From the NCBI RefSeq assembly GCF_003344965.1, contig NZ_CP031194.1, positions 1,984,001-2,048,000 on the forward strand: a DNA stretch of 64,000 nt. Reading direction: 5' to 3'. The translations under genes were made by a program, and so were the position numbers. Source of the DNA: Streptomyces paludis (lineage in GTDB: Bacteria > Actinomycetota > Actinomycetes > Streptomycetales > Streptomycetaceae). Below, in pieces: positions 8,171-16,214 of this stretch. A model generated the notes under the pieces. It saw nothing but the letters and a program-made list of their open reading frames with translations. It searched no databases and had not been told where the DNA came from. How positions within the stretch are numbered: position 1 is the stretch's first letter; every line of letters begins with the position of its first letter.

Positions 8171-9499
8171 TCAGCTCACCTTGACCGGCTTGGTGGTGCC
8201 GGTGCCGTTGGCGTATCCGGCGCGCTTGGCGGTGACGGTCACGGTGATCTTGCGGCCCTTGTCCGCCTTGGCCGCCGTGTAGGTCGGCTTGGTGGCGTTC
8301 TTGATGGCCTTTCCGTCCCGCTTCCAGACGTAGCCGTACGAGGTGGCGGCCGGTGTCCAGGTGCCCGCCTTCGCGGTGAGCTTCTTGCCCACCTTGGCGG
8401 TGCCGGTGATCACCGGGGCCTTGGTGGCCTTGAGGGCCGGGCCCGTGGCGACCGTGACGGCCGGGCTGGTCGCCGGTGTGGAGCCGCCGGCGTTCGTGCC
8501 GGTCGCGCGGCAGGAGACCTTGTGCGTACGGTCGGCGGCGTCGAGCACCCGGGTGCGGGCGGTGGCGCCGCCGATCGCCTTGGCGTCGCGCAGCCACTGG
8601 TACGCGACGGAGGTGGCGCCGCCGAAGGTGACGTCGCAGCTCACCTTGGAGCCGACCTTGGCGGTGCCGGTCACCTTGGGCTTCGAGGTGACCGACGGCG
8701 CGCGGACCGTGACCTTGAGGGAGACGGCGGACGAGGTCGAGCCCGTGAACTCGGCGGGCTCGGCCGGGGTGAACTGGGCCTTCAGCGCGTGGGTGCCGGC
8801 CTTGAGGGCCGTGGTGGCGAGGGACGCCGTACCGCCGGAGACGGTGACCGGCGAGCCGAGCTGCGCGGTGCCGTCGAGGAACCGTACGGTGCCGGCCGCC
8901 GTGGCGGGGGCGACCTTCGCGGTGAGCTTCACCGAGGTGCCCTCGGTGACCGGGCCCGCCGGGGCGGCGGTGAGCGACGCGGTGGTCGCCTGCGCCGGAG
9001 CGGTGTTCTGGTAGGTGGTGTCCGAGGTGAACCAGAGGGAGCCGGTGAAGTCGCCGTACGTGGTGTCGCCGAACGCCTTGCGGCACGTCACGGTGAAGTC
9101 GTAACGGCCCTCCAGCGTCTTGAACCCCGCCGTGCTGGCGTAGTCCCGCATGGTCTCCGTCAGCGGGACCTCGTAACCGGCCCCGGAGGTCGGGTAGATG
9201 CTGGTCTCGGAGTTGCCGACGACGTTCTGGCCCTCGGCGGGGAATCCCTTGCCGGCGACCTTGACGATCAGGTAGTCGGCCACCTCCGGGCAGCTGCCGG
9301 AGGTGGTCAGGGCGACGGACGAGGTGTCCGTGCCGGTGGCGGGGGTCACGGCGAGGGTGCCGAGGGTGTCGGCGTGGGCCGTGGAGGCGCCGATCAGTAC
9401 GGGACCCGCGATCACGACGGTGGCCGCCGTGGCGCAGGTCAGCAGCGCGGAGAGCAGCTTGCGCGGTGCTCGCGCCGCGGAGGAGATGAGCGGATTCAC
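8171..9499 (-). CDS. Secreted protein: cluster-specific N-domain plus Ig-like repeats
   Basis: A 442-residue exported protein with a long signal peptide ending near THADT (about residue 45). Residues 45-170 are a domain shared with the neighbouring 313-residue protein (GFPAEGQNVVGN, MRDYASTAGFKTLEGRYDF). Residues 170-265 look like a bacterial Ig-like domain (TVRFLDGTAQLGSPVTVSGG). Two further repeats follow, both of the GTAKVG...YQWLRDAKAI type. No C-terminal membrane anchor is visible; the protein ends in a beta-strand-like PVKVS. The GTG start overlaps the stop of the upstream gene (GTGA), so the pair is translationally coupled. Confidence 0.8.
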   Translation of the reverse strand: MNPLISSAARAPRKLLSALLTCATAATVVIAGPVLIGASTAHADTLGTLAVTPATGTDTSSVALTTSGSCPEVADYLIVKVAGKGFPAEGQNVVGNSETSIYPTSGAGYEVPLTETMRDYASTAGFKTLEGRYDFTVTCRKAFGDTTYGDFTGSLWFTSDTTYQNTAPAQATTASLTAAPAGPVTEGTSVKLTAKVAPATAAGTVRFLDGTAQLGSPVTVSGGTASLATTALKAGTHALKAQFTPAEPAEFTGSTSSAVSLKVTVRAPSVTSKPKVTGTAKVGSKVSCDVTFGGATSVAYQWLRDAKAIGGATARTRVLDAADRTHKVSCRATGTNAGGSTPATSPAVTVATGPALKATKAPVITGTAKVGKKLTAKAGTWTPAATSYGYVWKRDGKAIKNATKPTYTAAKADKGRKITVTVTAKRAGYANGTGTTKPVKVS

Positions 9500-10437
9500 A
9501 GCTTCGCTCCGTTTCCGAAGGTGAGCAGATCACGGCGGCGGGCCCAGCGAACGGCGGCCGTGCCGGCGGCGATCAGTGCGAGGGAGCCGGCTCCGAAGAT
9601 GCCGGCCTGGGCGCCGGTGTTGGCGAGGACACCCGAACCGCCGCCGCCCGTACCGGCGGAACCGGACGAGCCGCCGGTGGCACCGCCGTCGGCCGAACCG
9701 CCCGTCGTACCGCCGTCGGTGGAGCCGCCGGAGGTTCCCCCGGCCGGGTCGGACGGGTCCGAGGGGTCGCCGCTGTCGCTCGGCTCCGGGTCGTCGGAGG
9801 GCTCGGGCGAACCGCTCGGGTCGTCGCTCGGGTCGACGGAGTCGGACGGGGTGGGGTCGGACGGGGACGGGGAGCTGTCCGGGTCGTCCGTCGCGGAGGG
9901 GGAGGGCGAGGGGTCGGGGCTGCCCGACGGGTCGGGCCCGTCGGGGTTGGTCGTGGTGTAGGCGGTGTTCGACGTGAACCAGACGGCGCCGGTGAAGTCG
10001 CCGAGGCTGGTCTCGTCGAAGGCCGTGCGGCAGATGACGGTGAAGTCGTACCGGCCCTTGAGGGTGCTGAAGCCGGCGATGTTCGCGTAGTCGCGCATCG
10101 TCGACGACAGCGGGATGAACATGCCGCCGTCGGCGGTGGAGCTGTAGGTCTCGATCGGCGCGTTGCCGACGACGTTCTGGCCTTCGGCGGGGAAGCCGGT
10201 GCCCTTGACCGTCACGATGACGTACGAGGCGGTGTCCGGGCAGGCGCCGGACGTGGCGAAGTCGATCCCGCTCTCGTCCGTGCCGGTCTTCGGGGAGATG
10301 TCCAGGGTGCCGGACCCGGCCGCCTGGGCCGGGGAAACCGCCATCACACCGACCGCCAGGACGGCGGCGGCCGCGGCACTCGTGGCGAGTGCCCGCAGGG
10401 GGCTGCGCAGCAACACGGGGTCAAAGCTCCTTCGCAT
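9496..10437 (-). CDS. Secreted surface protein with LPXTG-like C-terminal anchor
   Basis: A 313-residue protein: signal peptide ending near AQAAG (residue 40), a 130-residue domain paralogous to the N-domain of the next gene, then about 80 residues of Pro/Ser/Asp repeats (PSDDPEPSD) and a Gly/Thr stretch. It ends with LANTG, a hydrophobic segment (IFGAGSLALIAAGTAAV) and RWARRR. That order is the classical sortase sorting signal, although LANTG departs from LPXTG. The repeats would form a cell-wall-spanning stalk. The gene lies 21 bases after the binding-protein gene and overlaps the following gene by four bases. Confidence 0.8.
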   Translation of the reverse strand: MRRSFDPVLLRSPLRALATSAAAAAVLAVGVMAVSPAQAAGSGTLDISPKTGTDESGIDFATSGACPDTASYVIVTVKGTGFPAEGQNVVGNAPIETYSSTADGGMFIPLSSTMRDYANIAGFSTLKGRYDFTVICRTAFDETSLGDFTGAVWFTSNTAYTTTNPDGPDPSGSPDPSPSPSATDDPDSSPSPSDPTPSDSVDPSDDPSGSPEPSDDPEPSDSGDPSDPSDPAGGTSGGSTDGGTTGGSADGGATGGSSGSAGTGGGGSGVLANTGAQAGIFGAGSLALIAAGTAAVRWARRRDLLTFGNGAKL

Positions 10438-10458
10438 CGGTGACGATCCCGGCGGGGG

Positions 10459-11454
10459 TCACGGGGTCTGCTTGGTGGTGTCGCCGCAGTTCGGGCTGGT
10501 GGCGAAGCCGTACGTGTTGATGACGCCGGACTCCTTGCAGATCAGCGAGTTGGGGCCGGCGAAGACGGTGCTCCACGGGGCCGTGCCGATCTTGCTGGTC
10601 GGGATCACGTTGTAGACATCGCGCTTGATGCCGAAGTCGCTGTTGAGCGTGGTGGGGGTCTTGTTGTCGATCACACCGAGGAGCGCGCGGCCCCGGACAT
10701 CGGCGACGGTCTGCGAACTCTGCGCCAGGTACTGGGCGATGGAGAACGGGACGATGGACTTGTCGTCCAGCACCCGGCCGTCGTGCTCCTGGACCGGCGT
10801 GCCGTTCTTCTTGTCGCTGATGCAGGGGTAGACACCCGCGACGACATCCGCCTCGGTGATGCCCACCTGGGACTGCCAGAAGCTGCGGGTGCCCGAACCG
10901 GCCTGCGGCAGCAGGACGTTGATCTTGAAGTTGGGGCCGGTCCCGACGAACGCCGGGTCGCAGTGGTAGATCGCCTTGAGGTCCGCGAGGGTGAGCTTGC
11001 GCGGCAGTGTGCTGGAGGGCGTGACCGCGTACGTCACCCCGTCGACACCGAACGGTACGTAGGTGAGACCGGGGGACGCGGCGCCCAGGCTCAGGCTGGA
11101 GGAGCGGGCGTAGTCGAGGCAGCCGTCCGCCGCCTGGAGGGAGTTGAGCAGCGCGGTGCGGCCGGCGCCCGAGCCGTTGGGCCGGGCCATGGCGCACTTG
11201 TTGTTGACGGCCGGGTCCTTGGTGGTGATCGTCGCGGAGCCGGTGGCGTTGTACGAGCCGAGCACCTTGGTGCCGTTGATGGTCACGACCTGCGACAGGC
11301 CGTTCATCACGTCCTGCGTGGTGTCGGAACCGACACCGGCGAGCTGGCGGTAGGCCGGCGTGCCGGACGGCTCGGCGGCGGCGACGGTGACGCCGACGGT
11401 GGCCGCGAGCAGGGCGGCGCCCGCGGTGGCGATCGCGATCTTCTTCTTGTTCAC
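10459..11454 (-). CDS. Secreted PstS-like substrate-binding protein
   Basis: A 331-residue exported protein with a clean signal peptide (MNKKKIAIATAGAAL, cleavage after about residue 27) and no lipobox. Segments typical of the PstS/PBP-like fold are GVGSDTTQDVMNGL near the N-terminus, YVPFGVDGVTYAV, LTLADLKAIYHCDPAF and the phosphate-loop-like QAGSGTRSFWQ (about residues 185-195). Four or more cysteines suggest disulfides. There is no C-terminal anchor, unlike the two larger binding-like proteins upstream. The GTG start follows AGAGG; a 111-base gap separates it from the upstream gene. A phosphate-like anion is the reasonable ligand guess given PstABC, but this is inference. Confidence 0.8.
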   Translation of the reverse strand: MNKKKIAIATAGAALLAATVGVTVAAAEPSGTPAYRQLAGVGSDTTQDVMNGLSQVVTINGTKVLGSYNATGSATITTKDPAVNNKCAMARPNGSGAGRTALLNSLQAADGCLDYARSSSLSLGAASPGLTYVPFGVDGVTYAVTPSSTLPRKLTLADLKAIYHCDPAFVGTGPNFKINVLLPQAGSGTRSFWQSQVGITEADVVAGVYPCISDKKNGTPVQEHDGRVLDDKSIVPFSIAQYLAQSSQTVADVRGRALLGVIDNKTPTTLNSDFGIKRDVYNVIPTSKIGTAPWSTVFAGPNSLICKESGVINTYGFATSPNCGDTTKQTP

Positions 11455-11565
11455 CTTCGTGTACCTCTCAGCTGGTGTGGTGCGGGGTCTGGCGGTTCGG
11501 ATATGTGGCTGTGTGGGGGAGAACCGCGGGTGAGCGCGGTGGTTCGGTAGGCGGCCCGGCCGGCT

Positions 11566-14235
11566 TCACGCGCCGTCCTCGGACCGCATGGCGCGCAGCC
11601 GGTACGCGAGGACGGGGACCACCCTCGGCAGCAGCGGGCCGCCGACGGCCGCCGCGAGCCCGATGATCAGCACGATCAGCACGACGTAGCGCACGGCGCC
11701 GATCGCCCAGGGCGGGGTGAGCGCCGCGTCGGCCTGGGCCGCGGCTGGCTGGGGTGCGGTGGAGACGGACACGACGGGCTTGGCGGCGGCCGACGGGGAG
11801 GCGGACGCGTCGGGGTCCGGGACCCCGCCGGTGCCGCCCGTACCTCCCGCGCCACCCGCCGAGGTGCCGTCGCCCGCGGTGGGTACGGAGCCACTGCCCG
11901 CGCCCGTATCCGTACCGGAGGGCGGGACGCCGCCGGAGCCGCCGGACGTGCCCGAGCCACCCGAGGTGCCGCCGGAGGTCCCGGGTCCGGGGTCGGGGTC
12001 GGTGCCGTCGGGGTCCTTCCCGGCCAGGGACTTGATGGCGGCGGCGGCCAGCGCGGCCTCCTTGCGCAGCGCCTGCGGCAGCGGCGCGTACCCCTCGGGC
12101 AGGGTGCCGGCGGAGACGCCCGGCTGCTGTCCCTTGCCCGTGGTGTACGTGAGGAACTCGGCGTAGTCCTTGCCCTCGGCCTCGGTCAGCGCGGCCGGCA
12201 CGGTCGCCGCGTAGGTGAGCGAGGTGAGCGGGTAGGCCGCCTTGGCCTTCTTGTCGCCGGGCGCGGGCGCGAGGACCCCCTTCACCCCGCTGGGCTTCAT
12301 CGCCCGCTGCCCGGCGAGCAGCCCGGCGGTGGTGGGCGCGACGTACTGCCCGGCGGCGTTGCGCAGCTGGGCCGGGATCAGCCCGTACCGCAGCGCCGTG
12401 GAGGTGTCGGCGACGGCCAGCATGGCCCGCTGCCCGGCCGGCTGCGGCGGGTCCTTCTTGTACGTCGGCGGGGTGGCGGTCGCGTCCCAGGTGGTACGGG
12501 CGAGCGACTCGCCGCGCCCGGCCGCGCGGGCCGCGCCGCGCATGTCGGAGGTGTACGGGTGCTTGTCCTGGACGCAGAGCGGGTGGTCCGGGTGGTCCTC
12601 GAACTGCTGGCAGAACGGGTCGCTCTTGGGGAAGTGGTCAAGCGGCAGTTCGAGCTTGGCGTAGTGCGGGTTGACGGTCATCCCGGAGTTGCCCGAGGCG
12701 CCGTACTTGCCCGTGTTGTCGGGGACTCCGTCGAGGAACTCACGGGCCGCCGGGTCCTGGTCGACCCAGCTCCACAGCGCGTGCGCGGTGTCCGAGAGCG
12801 CCTCGGGGACGAGCGCGTCGCCGAGCTTGCCGCCGAAGGTGAGATCGGCGTACTCGGGGTTCAGCTCGGTGAACTCCGGGTCGTGGCCGAGGTTGTACGG
12901 ATTCTTGGCGGTGCTCGGCGCGAAGCGCGAGTTGCCGTCCTGGTACGACTCGGTGAGCAGCTTGGCGACCAGCCGCTGGTTGAGCTTGAGCTGCCCCATC
13001 CGGCGGCCGTTGCGGGCACGGACCTCCTCGGGCGCGGAGAACGACGCCTGGCTCTCGATGAGGAAGCCGATGGTGAGACCGGAGAGCGCCACCGGCGCGT
13101 ACACCGGCTTCTGCCCCGCGGCCAGTTGCTCACCGGTCGCGGGCCGGTTCAGGAACACCATGCCCGGATTGCCCGAGGCCAGCTTCGCCCGCGCGGTGTC
13201 GTCGGTCACCTGGGCGTAGCCGAAGATCGTCTGTCCGCCGGTGCGGCAGAGGACGGGCTGCCAGCGGCTGATGGCCTCGGCCACCATCTCGTTGCCCAGG
13301 GTGGGGCGTTCGTCGGCGCCGATCGGGCAGAACTGTCCGATCGGCTCGAAGTGCAGCGGAACGACGAGCCGGTGGGCCCAGTTGGAGGCGGAGAGCGGTG
13401 ACGACTGGAGGAAACCACCCGACTGGGTGGTGTAGCGGCTGCCGTCGACCTCGGTCTCGCCGCGCGGGACGACGACCAGCCAGCACTGCCGCCCCTCGGT
13501 CGCGGACGCGCCGCCGGCCGCCGCGTCGGCCTCCCCGCAGCCGAGACCGGCCGCCTCGACGGCGGTCTGGGCCTCGAAGTACACCTCGCCGGTGCCGTCG
13601 GGGTTGGTCCGGGCGTACGGGACCTCGTTGGTGGTGTTGGAGTCGAAGAAGTCGTTGGAGTTCCCGGTCTCGGTGACCTCACCGCTCACCGAGCGGAACG
13701 CCACGTAGGACAGGCCCGTCGGGGACGGCGGCGGCATCTTCTGCGCCGGGTCGGTCAGTCCGCCGTAACTGAGCTGGCGGCTGTTCGTGTACGCGCCGGC
13801 CGCCTGGTTGCCCGCCCCCGCGCCGAGCGCGGAGGAGCCGCCGAACTGGCACTGCTCGGGGTCGGGGCCCTTCGGGTCGTCGCCCCAGCACTGCATGATC
13901 TGGAGGTAGTCGGCGGCGTACGCGGTGTCGGAGACGGTGGGCGCCGCGCCGGTCCAGGAGACCTTGACGACCTCGTTGACGAGGTGCCGGGTCTGGCCGA
14001 CGGTCACCTTGAGGTCCGCGAAGTCGCCCTTGCCCGTGACGGTCACGGGCGAGCGGCCCGCGGTGTCGGCCGCCCCGGCGGGGTCGGCGCCGGGGCCGAG
14101 GACGGCGCCCGCGGTGAGGACGGAGCAGAGGGTGATGACGGCGGCGCTGAGGGCGCGGCGGGCGAGGGGCGTGCGTCGCTCCAGCGTGGCCGGCCCGGCC
14201 TCGGGGGTCCGTGGTGTGCGGAAGAAGGACCTCAT
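11566..14235 (-). CDS. Large secreted, membrane-anchored protein with PstS-like features
   Basis: An 889-residue protein with an N-terminal signal segment (ALSAAVITLCSVLTAGAVL), a large extracellular region with several cysteines (MQCWGDDP, EPIGQFCPIG, CQQFEDHPDHPLC), a Gly/Thr/Ser-rich linker of about 100 residues, and one membrane segment near the end (YVVLIVLIIGLAAAVGGPLL) with a basic tail. Segments such as LPEGYAPLPQALRKEA resemble the C-terminal part of PstS proteins, and AQLRNAAGQYVAPTTAGL resembles their middle part. I do not recognise the first 400 residues. Its ATG at 14235 overlaps the stop of pstS (ATGA). The GGPLLPR motif after the membrane helix matches GPPLLSR in the neighbouring PstS. 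Confidence 0.75.
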   Translation of the reverse strand: MRSFFRTPRTPEAGPATLERRTPLARRALSAAVITLCSVLTAGAVLGPGADPAGAADTAGRSPVTVTGKGDFADLKVTVGQTRHLVNEVVKVSWTGAAPTVSDTAYAADYLQIMQCWGDDPKGPDPEQCQFGGSSALGAGAGNQAAGAYTNSRQLSYGGLTDPAQKMPPPSPTGLSYVAFRSVSGEVTETGNSNDFFDSNTTNEVPYARTNPDGTGEVYFEAQTAVEAAGLGCGEADAAAGGASATEGRQCWLVVVPRGETEVDGSRYTTQSGGFLQSSPLSASNWAHRLVVPLHFEPIGQFCPIGADERPTLGNEMVAEAISRWQPVLCRTGGQTIFGYAQVTDDTARAKLASGNPGMVFLNRPATGEQLAAGQKPVYAPVALSGLTIGFLIESQASFSAPEEVRARNGRRMGQLKLNQRLVAKLLTESYQDGNSRFAPSTAKNPYNLGHDPEFTELNPEYADLTFGGKLGDALVPEALSDTAHALWSWVDQDPAAREFLDGVPDNTGKYGASGNSGMTVNPHYAKLELPLDHFPKSDPFCQQFEDHPDHPLCVQDKHPYTSDMRGAARAAGRGESLARTTWDATATPPTYKKDPPQPAGQRAMLAVADTSTALRYGLIPAQLRNAAGQYVAPTTAGLLAGQRAMKPSGVKGVLAPAPGDKKAKAAYPLTSLTYAATVPAALTEAEGKDYAEFLTYTTGKGQQPGVSAGTLPEGYAPLPQALRKEAALAAAAIKSLAGKDPDGTDPDPGPGTSGGTSGGSGTSGGSGGVPPSGTDTGAGSGSVPTAGDGTSAGGAGGTGGTGGVPDPDASASPSAAAKPVVSVSTAPQPAAAQADAALTPPWAIGAVRYVVLIVLIIGLAAAVGGPLLPRVVPVLAYRLRAMRSEDGA

Positions 14236-16091
14236 GAGGTGGCCCTCCGCCCGCTCAGGTAGCGCGACAGCAGCGGGGGGCCGACCGTCATACCGACCAG
14301 GAGCACCCCGGCCAGCACCATCAGGGCCCGCCGGGCCCCGCTGCCGATGGTCCCGGAGGTGCTGACGGGTACGGCGAAGACATCGCCGCCCGCGCCGCCC
14401 CCGGCCGCGCCCCCGTCGCCGGACGTGCCGAGCGCGGAGACCTGCTGTCCGGTGTCGGGGTCGATCGCCGTGCCGCCGGTCGCGCCCTCCGCCGTACCGC
14501 CCGTGGCGCCGTCGCCTGCGGTGGAGCCGCCGGTCGCCGTGCCCGCGCCGGCCGTGGCCGCGCCGGTGGCGCCGCCGGAGGCCGTCGTACCGCCGGAGCC
14601 GGTCGCGCCGCCGGTGGCCGTGCCGGAGGCACCGGCGGCGCCGGTCGTGCCTGCCCCGGCCGTACCGCCGGTCGTGCCCGTACCTCCCGAGCCGCCGGAC
14701 GCGCCGGAGCCGCCGGTGGCGCCGGGGGTGGAGCCGCCGGTGCCCGGGGAGCCGCCCGGGGTGACGGTCGGCTTCTTGTCGCCGCCGGTGCCGGTGGTGC
14801 ACTGCGTGGCGCCCTGCTTGTCACAGGCGGGCGGGTACGGGGCGGACTTGGCGAGGGTGTTGCCGCCGTCGGCGGAGAAGGTGGGGTTGCGGCAGTTCTT
14901 GATGTTGATGTTCTCGACATCCACCCCGGGGATCCGGCGCACCTGGTCGAGCCCCGCCTCGACGAGGTTGACCGGCAGCGGCGAGTAGCCGAGGTTGTCG
15001 ACGTGCTGCTGGCCCTGGCAGAGGAAGTAGTAGGCGAACGCGCCGAGCGTCTTGCCCTTCTGGGCGTTGAAGTTGGCCTCGGTGGTGGTCGGCACGACCA
15101 TGTAGCTGTAGCTGGACAGCGGGTAGTTGCGCCGGTCGGTGCTGTTGTAGACGCCGTCGAGGATCTGGGTCAGATAGTCCGGCGAGGAACTGTCCTTGTT
15201 GATACGGGCGTTGAGCAGGGCCACGGCGACGTTCTTGGCGGTCGGCTCGGTGTAGTAACCGGCGGCGTTGAGCACCTTGGCCACCGGGAAGCCGGTCGTG
15301 TACACGGCGTACGAGTACTCGACGTAGGTGATCGTGCCGATGTTGCCCGCCTGGGCGACATAGCCGGAGACGCCGTTCGAACCGGACTGGGCGACGAAGC
15401 CGCTGCCCGGCACCAGCGGGTAGTTGGAGGTGGCGCCGCACGGCGTGGAGCGCCCCGCCCGGCCGCAGTAGGCGTCCCACATCGAGCGGTGCTGCTTGCT
15501 CATCCAGGTGGTCAGCTGCGCCGTACTGCCCGAACCGTCGGAGCGGACCACGGGGACGACCCGGCGGGCGGGGAGCGACGCGGCGAGGGCGGGGTTGTCC
15601 GCCTTGATCGCCGGGTCGTTCCACATGGTGATGCCACCGGTGAAGATCTTGGCGATGACCGGGCCGGAGAGACGGAGATTGGTGACCCGCTGGTTGCCGA
15701 TCTTGAGGTTGTACATGAACGACGTACCGCCGGCCACGATGGGCATGTAGGCGTACTTGCGCGAGGGCGGCGGGTCGACGACGCCGGAGTCCTTGATTCC
15801 GTAAGGGATCTCGGAGACGGCGTAGTCGACGGTGCCGTTGCGGAACTGGTTACGGCCGTCGGACGAGCCGGTGCCGTTGTAGTTGACCGTCATGCCGTAC
15901 TGCTTGACGTTCGCCCGCCACTGGTCCAGCGCGTTCTGGCTCCAGGTGGAGCCCGCGCCCGAGATCGGGACATAGGTCGCGGCGGCGGCGGGCGCGACGA
16001 GTGCCAGCAGCACGGCGGTCACGAGGGTGAAGACGGCCGACGCGACGTATGCGCGCCGACGCGGCGGCGGCGCCGGCGGGGTTCCGGACAT
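14232..16091 (-). CDS. pstS: Phosphate-binding protein PstS with stalk and C-terminal membrane anchor
   Basis: A 619-residue protein: N-terminal export signal (residues about 15-37), a PstS domain (about 38-415) with ISGAGSTWSQNALDQW, NGTGSSDGRNQFRNGTVDYAVSEIPYG, the loop RSDGSGSTAQLTTWM and GYSPLPVNLV. This is followed by about 150 residues of Gly/Thr/Ala repeats and a final transmembrane helix (ALMVLAGVLLVGMTVGPPLL). Ordinary PstS proteins are about 370 residues lipoproteins; this one has no lipobox and is tethered from its C-terminus instead, holding the binding domain away from the membrane. ATG 16091 has AGGAG upstream. A 123-base gap with a small hairpin separates it from pstA. Confidence 0.88.
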   Translation of the reverse strand: MSGTPPAPPPRRRAYVASAVFTLVTAVLLALVAPAAAATYVPISGAGSTWSQNALDQWRANVKQYGMTVNYNGTGSSDGRNQFRNGTVDYAVSEIPYGIKDSGVVDPPPSRKYAYMPIVAGGTSFMYNLKIGNQRVTNLRLSGPVIAKIFTGGITMWNDPAIKADNPALAASLPARRVVPVVRSDGSGSTAQLTTWMSKQHRSMWDAYCGRAGRSTPCGATSNYPLVPGSGFVAQSGSNGVSGYVAQAGNIGTITYVEYSYAVYTTGFPVAKVLNAAGYYTEPTAKNVAVALLNARINKDSSSPDYLTQILDGVYNSTDRRNYPLSSYSYMVVPTTTEANFNAQKGKTLGAFAYYFLCQGQQHVDNLGYSPLPVNLVEAGLDQVRRIPGVDVENINIKNCRNPTFSADGGNTLAKSAPYPPACDKQGATQCTTGTGGDKKPTVTPGGSPGTGGSTPGATGGSGASGGSGGTGTTGGTAGAGTTGAAGASGTATGGATGSGGTTASGGATGAATAGAGTATGGSTAGDGATGGTAEGATGGTAIDPDTGQQVSALGTSGDGGAAGGGAGGDVFAVPVSTSGTIGSGARRALMVLAGVLLVGMTVGPPLLSRYLSGRRATS

Positions 16092-16154
16092 CGGGGGCGA
16101 CTCCTGTCGGTAGAACGGGGAACGGCGGGAACTGCGGGTGGGGCGGGCGTACGA

Positions 16155-16174
16155 CCGGGACATGACAGTCCCGG
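16155..16174. other. Small hairpin between pstA and pstS
   Basis: CCGGGAC and GTCCCGG pair across a six-base loop in the only sizeable gap between pstA and pstS. No T-run follows, so it is more likely an mRNA-stabilising or processing hairpin than a terminator. Confidence 0.4.
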
Positions 16175-16214
16175 CGGAAGCATGTGAGGGAGGGCGAGCC
16201 GGGGCTCAGGGGGC

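Noticed and set aside
14350..14800. Possible CRISPR or satellite array in the Gly/Thr-rich pstS linker
   Set aside because: The repeats are short codon-level variations of GCC/GGC/ACC without constant spacers or length; they encode a protein stalk.
11676..14920. Pro/Arg- and Thr-rich frames opposite the linker regions of the 889-residue protein and PstS
   Set aside because: They are mirror readings of Gly/Thr/Ser linkers, with no start sites or domains.
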